DNA of 64,000 nt, from positions 248,001 through 312,000 of the forward strand of contig NZ_CACSJJ010000002.1 of NCBI RefSeq assembly GCF_902706295.1, in the 5' to 3' direction. Below are positions 61,340 to 64,000 of this stretch, one piece after another. Every line of letters starts with the position of its first letter. The stretch's first letter is position 1. Both the position numbers and the translations under genes were made by a program. This DNA is from Arthrobacter sp. 18067 (GTDB taxonomy: Bacteria; Actinomycetota; Actinomycetes; Actinomycetales; Micrococcaceae). The notes beneath the pieces are model-generated. The model ran no database searches. It had not been told where the DNA came from and worked only from the letters and a program-made list of their open reading frames with translations.

Positions 61340-62209
61340 ATGGAAAAGCCCACAGTCCATTCCGCCCAGAGCGTCCGCGATATCGAGGACACCGTCCGAA
61401 CTGATTTCCGGCACGCGATGTCTTATGGCGGGTACCTGGACCTTGACCGCCTGCTCAGCTCCCAGCACCCCCTCAGCAAGCCTGAGCACCACGACGAACT
61501 GCTGTTCATCATCCAGCACCAGACCAGCGAGCTTTGGCTGAAACTGGTCCTGCATGAACTGCTGGAAGCCCGGAGGCTTTTCGACGCTGACAACCTCGGC
61601 AAGGCCCTGAAGTGCATCGCCCGGGTGAAGGCCATCCAGCGCACCATGACCGAGCAGTGGTCCGTCCTCGGTACCCTCACTCCCCGTGAATACGCCCAGT
61701 TCCGTGGTTTCCTGGGGAGCTCATCCGGGTTCCAGTCGTATCAGTACCGCGGTGTTGAATTCCTGCTGGGCAACAAGAACCGTGGGATGCTGCGCGTCTT
61801 CGAAAGCGAACCCGAAGCCCACGAGCTGCTCAGCACCCTGCTGGAAGAGCACACACTCTACGACGCTTTCCTAAGGGTCCTGGCACGCGCCGGTTATGAC
61901 ATCCCCGCTGACATCCTCGAGCGGGACACCAGCGAACCTTGGACCTTCCGCAAAGACCTCGTCCCCATTTTCCAAAAGATCTACGAATCGGATGACACCC
62001 CGTGGGGCCTCTATGAAGCCTGCGAAGACCTGGTGGACATTGAAGACAACTTCCAGGCCTGGCGCTTCCGCCACCTCCGGACGGTCCAGCGAACCATCGG
62101 TTTCAAGGTGGGCACCGGCGGATCCTCCGGCGTTGACTTCCTCAAGCGGGCACTGGACCTGACCTTCTTCCCCGAGCTCTACGCCGTACGCACCGAAATC
62201 GGCAACTAA
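61340..62209 (+). CDS. kynA: Tryptophan 2,3-dioxygenase
   Basis: 289 aa, heme enzyme that opens the tryptophan indole ring to give N-formylkynurenine. It begins with the family motif DFRHAMSYGGYLDLDRLLSSQ, and has FIIQHQTSELWLKL and FRHLRTVQRTIGFKVGTGGSSG, the last carrying the heme-ligand His and the substrate loop. It leads a kynA-kynU-regulator operon for tryptophan use. Confidence 0.96.
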   Translation: MEKPTVHSAQSVRDIEDTVRTDFRHAMSYGGYLDLDRLLSSQHPLSKPEHHDELLFIIQHQTSELWLKLVLHELLEARRLFDADNLGKALKCIARVKAIQRTMTEQWSVLGTLTPREYAQFRGFLGSSSGFQSYQYRGVEFLLGNKNRGMLRVFESEPEAHELLSTLLEEHTLYDAFLRVLARAGYDIPADILERDTSEPWTFRKDLVPIFQKIYESDDTPWGLYEACEDLVDIEDNFQAWRFRHLRTVQRTIGFKVGTGGSSGVDFLKRALDLTFFPELYAVRTEIGN

Positions 62210-62256
62210 GCAACCATCCGGACCATCGCCGGCCCAACACTTCCGTAGGAGGAACC

Positions 62257-63495
62257 ATGACCACAGCACAGCAAACCCAACGGCCAACGTCGGCCGAACT
62301 GGATGCTGCCGATCCCCTCGCCGCACAGCGTGACGCCTTCTACACGCCCGACGCCGATCAGCTCACCTCCTATTTGGACGGCAACTCGCTGGGGCGTCCG
62401 CTGAAGGTTACGGCAGGAAACCTCGCCTCCTTCGTCCACGAGGCCTGGGGCAGCCGCCTCATCCGTGGTTGGGATGAGCAATGGATGGACGAGCCCACTG
62501 CTGTGGGTGACCGCATCGGCGAAGTAACACTTGGGGCCGCCCCGGGACAGACCACTGTTGGCGATTCGACGTCCGTCATGCTGTACAAGATGATCCGCGC
62601 GGCAGTGGACGCCCAGCCCGGCCGGGATGAAATCATCATCGACCGCGATAACTTCCCCACCGACCGGTTCATCATCGAAGGCATCGCCAAGGAGAGGGGT
62701 GCGACCATCAAGTGGATAGCCGCCAACCCTGCCAGCGGTGTCCGGGCGGAAGACCTGGAAGGACTGCTGGGCGAGCGGACCGCCATCGTGGTCCTCAGTC
62801 ATGTTGCCTACCGCTCCGGTTTCCTGGCAGATGCCAAGGGGATCACCGCGAAGGTGCACCAAGCCGGTGCCCTGATGCTGTGGGACCTGTGCCATTCCGT
62901 TGGCTCCGTGCCCCTGGAACTGGACGCGTGGGGCGTGGACCTCGCCGTCGGCTGCACCTACAAGTACCTCAACGGCGGGCCGGGCTCACCCGCTTTCGCC
63001 TATGTCAACGCTTCGCAGCAAGACCGTTTACAGCAACCCATCTGGGGTTGGATGGGTGCAGACAACCCGTTTGGAATGACGGACTCGTACCAGCCGGCGC
63101 AGGGTATGCGCCGGTTCATCACCGGAACACCTCCGGTGCTGGCCATGCAGCCCCTCAAGGACATGGTGGAACTGATCGCCTCCGTGGGCATGGACGCCGT
63201 CCGTGGGAAGTCGATCAAGCTGACCGAGTACGCAATCGCGCTTTCCGAAGAGTACTTGGTGCCGCTTGGTGCGGAAATCGTGAGTCCCAGGGATCCCGCC
63301 GAGCGTGGCTCCCACATCACCGTTGACCATCCGCACTTCGCGGATGTCACCGCCAAGCTGTGGGAGAAGGGCGTCATCCCCGATTTCCGGCCCCCTCACG
63401 GCCTGCGCATCGGCCTGTCACCTTTGAGCACCAGCTACGCCGAGGTTGAGCTGGGAGTCGCAGCCATCCGCGATGCCCTCTCGGAATTGCTGTGA
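62257..63495 (+). CDS. kynU: Kynureninase
   Basis: 412 aa. A PLP enzyme splitting kynurenine to anthranilate and alanine. LDGNSLGRPLK, DNFPTDRFI, the PLP lysine in GCTYKYLNGGPGSPAF (about residue 230), and NRF-like IGLSPLSTSY at the C-terminus are all present. AGGAGG precedes the ATG by four bases. No formamidase gene is seen in the window; it may lie further downstream or elsewhere. Confidence 0.95.
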   Translation: MTTAQQTQRPTSAELDAADPLAAQRDAFYTPDADQLTSYLDGNSLGRPLKVTAGNLASFVHEAWGSRLIRGWDEQWMDEPTAVGDRIGEVTLGAAPGQTTVGDSTSVMLYKMIRAAVDAQPGRDEIIIDRDNFPTDRFIIEGIAKERGATIKWIAANPASGVRAEDLEGLLGERTAIVVLSHVAYRSGFLADAKGITAKVHQAGALMLWDLCHSVGSVPLELDAWGVDLAVGCTYKYLNGGPGSPAFAYVNASQQDRLQQPIWGWMGADNPFGMTDSYQPAQGMRRFITGTPPVLAMQPLKDMVELIASVGMDAVRGKSIKLTEYAIALSEEYLVPLGAEIVSPRDPAERGSHITVDHPHFADVTAKLWEKGVIPDFRPPHGLRIGLSPLSTSYAEVELGVAAIRDALSELL

Positions 63496-63502
63496 GCCGG
63501 AA

Positions 63503-64000
63503 ATGAGCGCCGTCCTTGATGACATGGACTCCCGCCCCGGGAGTACAACCTCGCTGCTCCGCACTGTCATTGGCCTGTATCTGCGTGATGCCGGGGGGTG
63601 GATGTCCGCCAAGGACATAGTCACGCTCATGGAAGCGTTGGGTACGTCCGGAACAGTAACCCGGACGGCCCTGGGCCGGCTGCGAAAGAAAGATGTGGTG
63701 TTGCAGGAGGCCCGCGATGGTGTCGCCGGGTTCACGCTTACCGAGGGCGCTGCAACCATGTTGGCCCGCGGCGACCGCCGGATCTACAACCCTCGCAGCA
63801 TGTCAGGGTCGGATCCTTGGTGCTTGATCTCTTTCTCCATTCCGGAGACGGAGCGCGAGAAGCGGCACCAGCTTCGGCGCAGGCTCCACTGGATCGGTTG
63901 CGGAACCGTGGCCGCCGGCCTGTGGATCTGTCCTGACTCGCTGCGTGTGGAAGTAGAGGAAATTCTTGCCGACCTTGAGCTGCGGGCCATGGCCACCATC
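63503..64000 (+). CDS. PaaX-family transcriptional regulator (N-terminal part, runs off window)
   Basis: 166 codons are visible from ATG 63503, 7 nt after kynU. The N-terminal winged helix (SLLRTVIGLYLRDAGGWMSAKDIVTLMEALG, then VTRTALGRLRKKDVV) and the following RRIYNPRSMSGSDPWCLISFSIPE are typical of PaaX-like repressors of aromatic catabolism (phenylacetate, anthranilate). Here it probably senses a kynurenine-pathway intermediate and controls kynA-kynU; that is inference from position. The C-terminal domain is cut off. Confidence 0.85.
   Translation, partial: MSAVLDDMDSRPGSTTSLLRTVIGLYLRDAGGWMSAKDIVTLMEALGTSGTVTRTALGRLRKKDVVLQEARDGVAGFTLTEGAATMLARGDRRIYNPRSMSGSDPWCLISFSIPETEREKRHQLRRRLHWIGCGTVAAGLWICPDSLRVEVEEILADLELRAMATI

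Overview
The window is a high-GC actinobacterial chromosome segment. Gene order and protein types point to the Micrococcaceae, most likely Arthrobacter or Paenarthrobacter. Markers include RbpA, WhiA, OpcA, a CoaE-GrpB fusion, the sufR-sufB-sufD order, and gap-pgk-tpiA-secG beside whiA-yvcK-rapZ-uvrC. Many genes start with GTG and many appear to be leaderless. I see no rRNA or tRNA genes, insertion sequences, prophage or CRISPR.

Layout. (1) 1-5.4 kb: Fe-S assembly (sufR-sufB-sufD, leftward) divergent from an ABC-2 exporter pair and heme A synthase ctaA. (2) 5.4-11 kb: an accessory block between ctaA and ctaB. It holds a leftward four-gene operon (secreted I36/crystallin-like protein, lipoprotein, peptidoglycan-binding-domain adaptor, MacB-like ABC protein), a phased array of six TAGGTG-type repeats, a stand-alone TOPRIM protein and a 32-bp tandem array. 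(3) 11-20.6 kb: ctaB divergent from the pentose phosphate operon tkt-tal-pgi-zwf-opcA-pgl. (4) 20.6-25.5 kb: rbpA, then the glycolytic operon gap-pgk-tpiA-secG, and sodA. (5) 25.6-35.1 kb: whiA-yvcK-rapZ, uvrC, plsC-like and HAD genes, uvrA. (6) 35.2-43.7 kb: a methyltransferase, an overlooked 53-aa ORF and a GntR regulator; then rightward helicase, CoA-transferase, GNAT and aminopeptidase genes, and an MFS pump. (7) 43.8-56.5 kb: terC with a probable manganese riboswitch, uvrB, coaE, yigZ-like, rpsA, a deacetylase, eis-like, polA and a thioesterase. (8) 56.5-64 kb: a reductase-like gene, two cell-envelope unknowns, a Pit phosphate transporter with a possible PHO box, a HAD protein, and the start of a tryptophan-kynurenine operon (kynA-kynU-PaaX-like regulator).

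How the parts work together. The window combines central carbon metabolism (NADPH supply, lower glycolysis), cytochrome oxidase heme A synthesis (ctaA, ctaB), Fe-S assembly, and all of UvrABC plus Pol I. A striking regulatory feature is a repeated promoter layout: a TAnnnT -10 hexamer exactly 6 nt before a GTG or ATG start at uvrA, uvrB, uvrC and several other genes (7 nt at polA). This predicts leaderless mRNAs for the whole excision-repair set. Other non-coding signals are a terminator inside the coding sequence of the convergent gene rbpA, two divergent promoters whose -10 boxes share one CTAG core, and several perfect hairpins. The least explained part is the 5.4-11 kb block.
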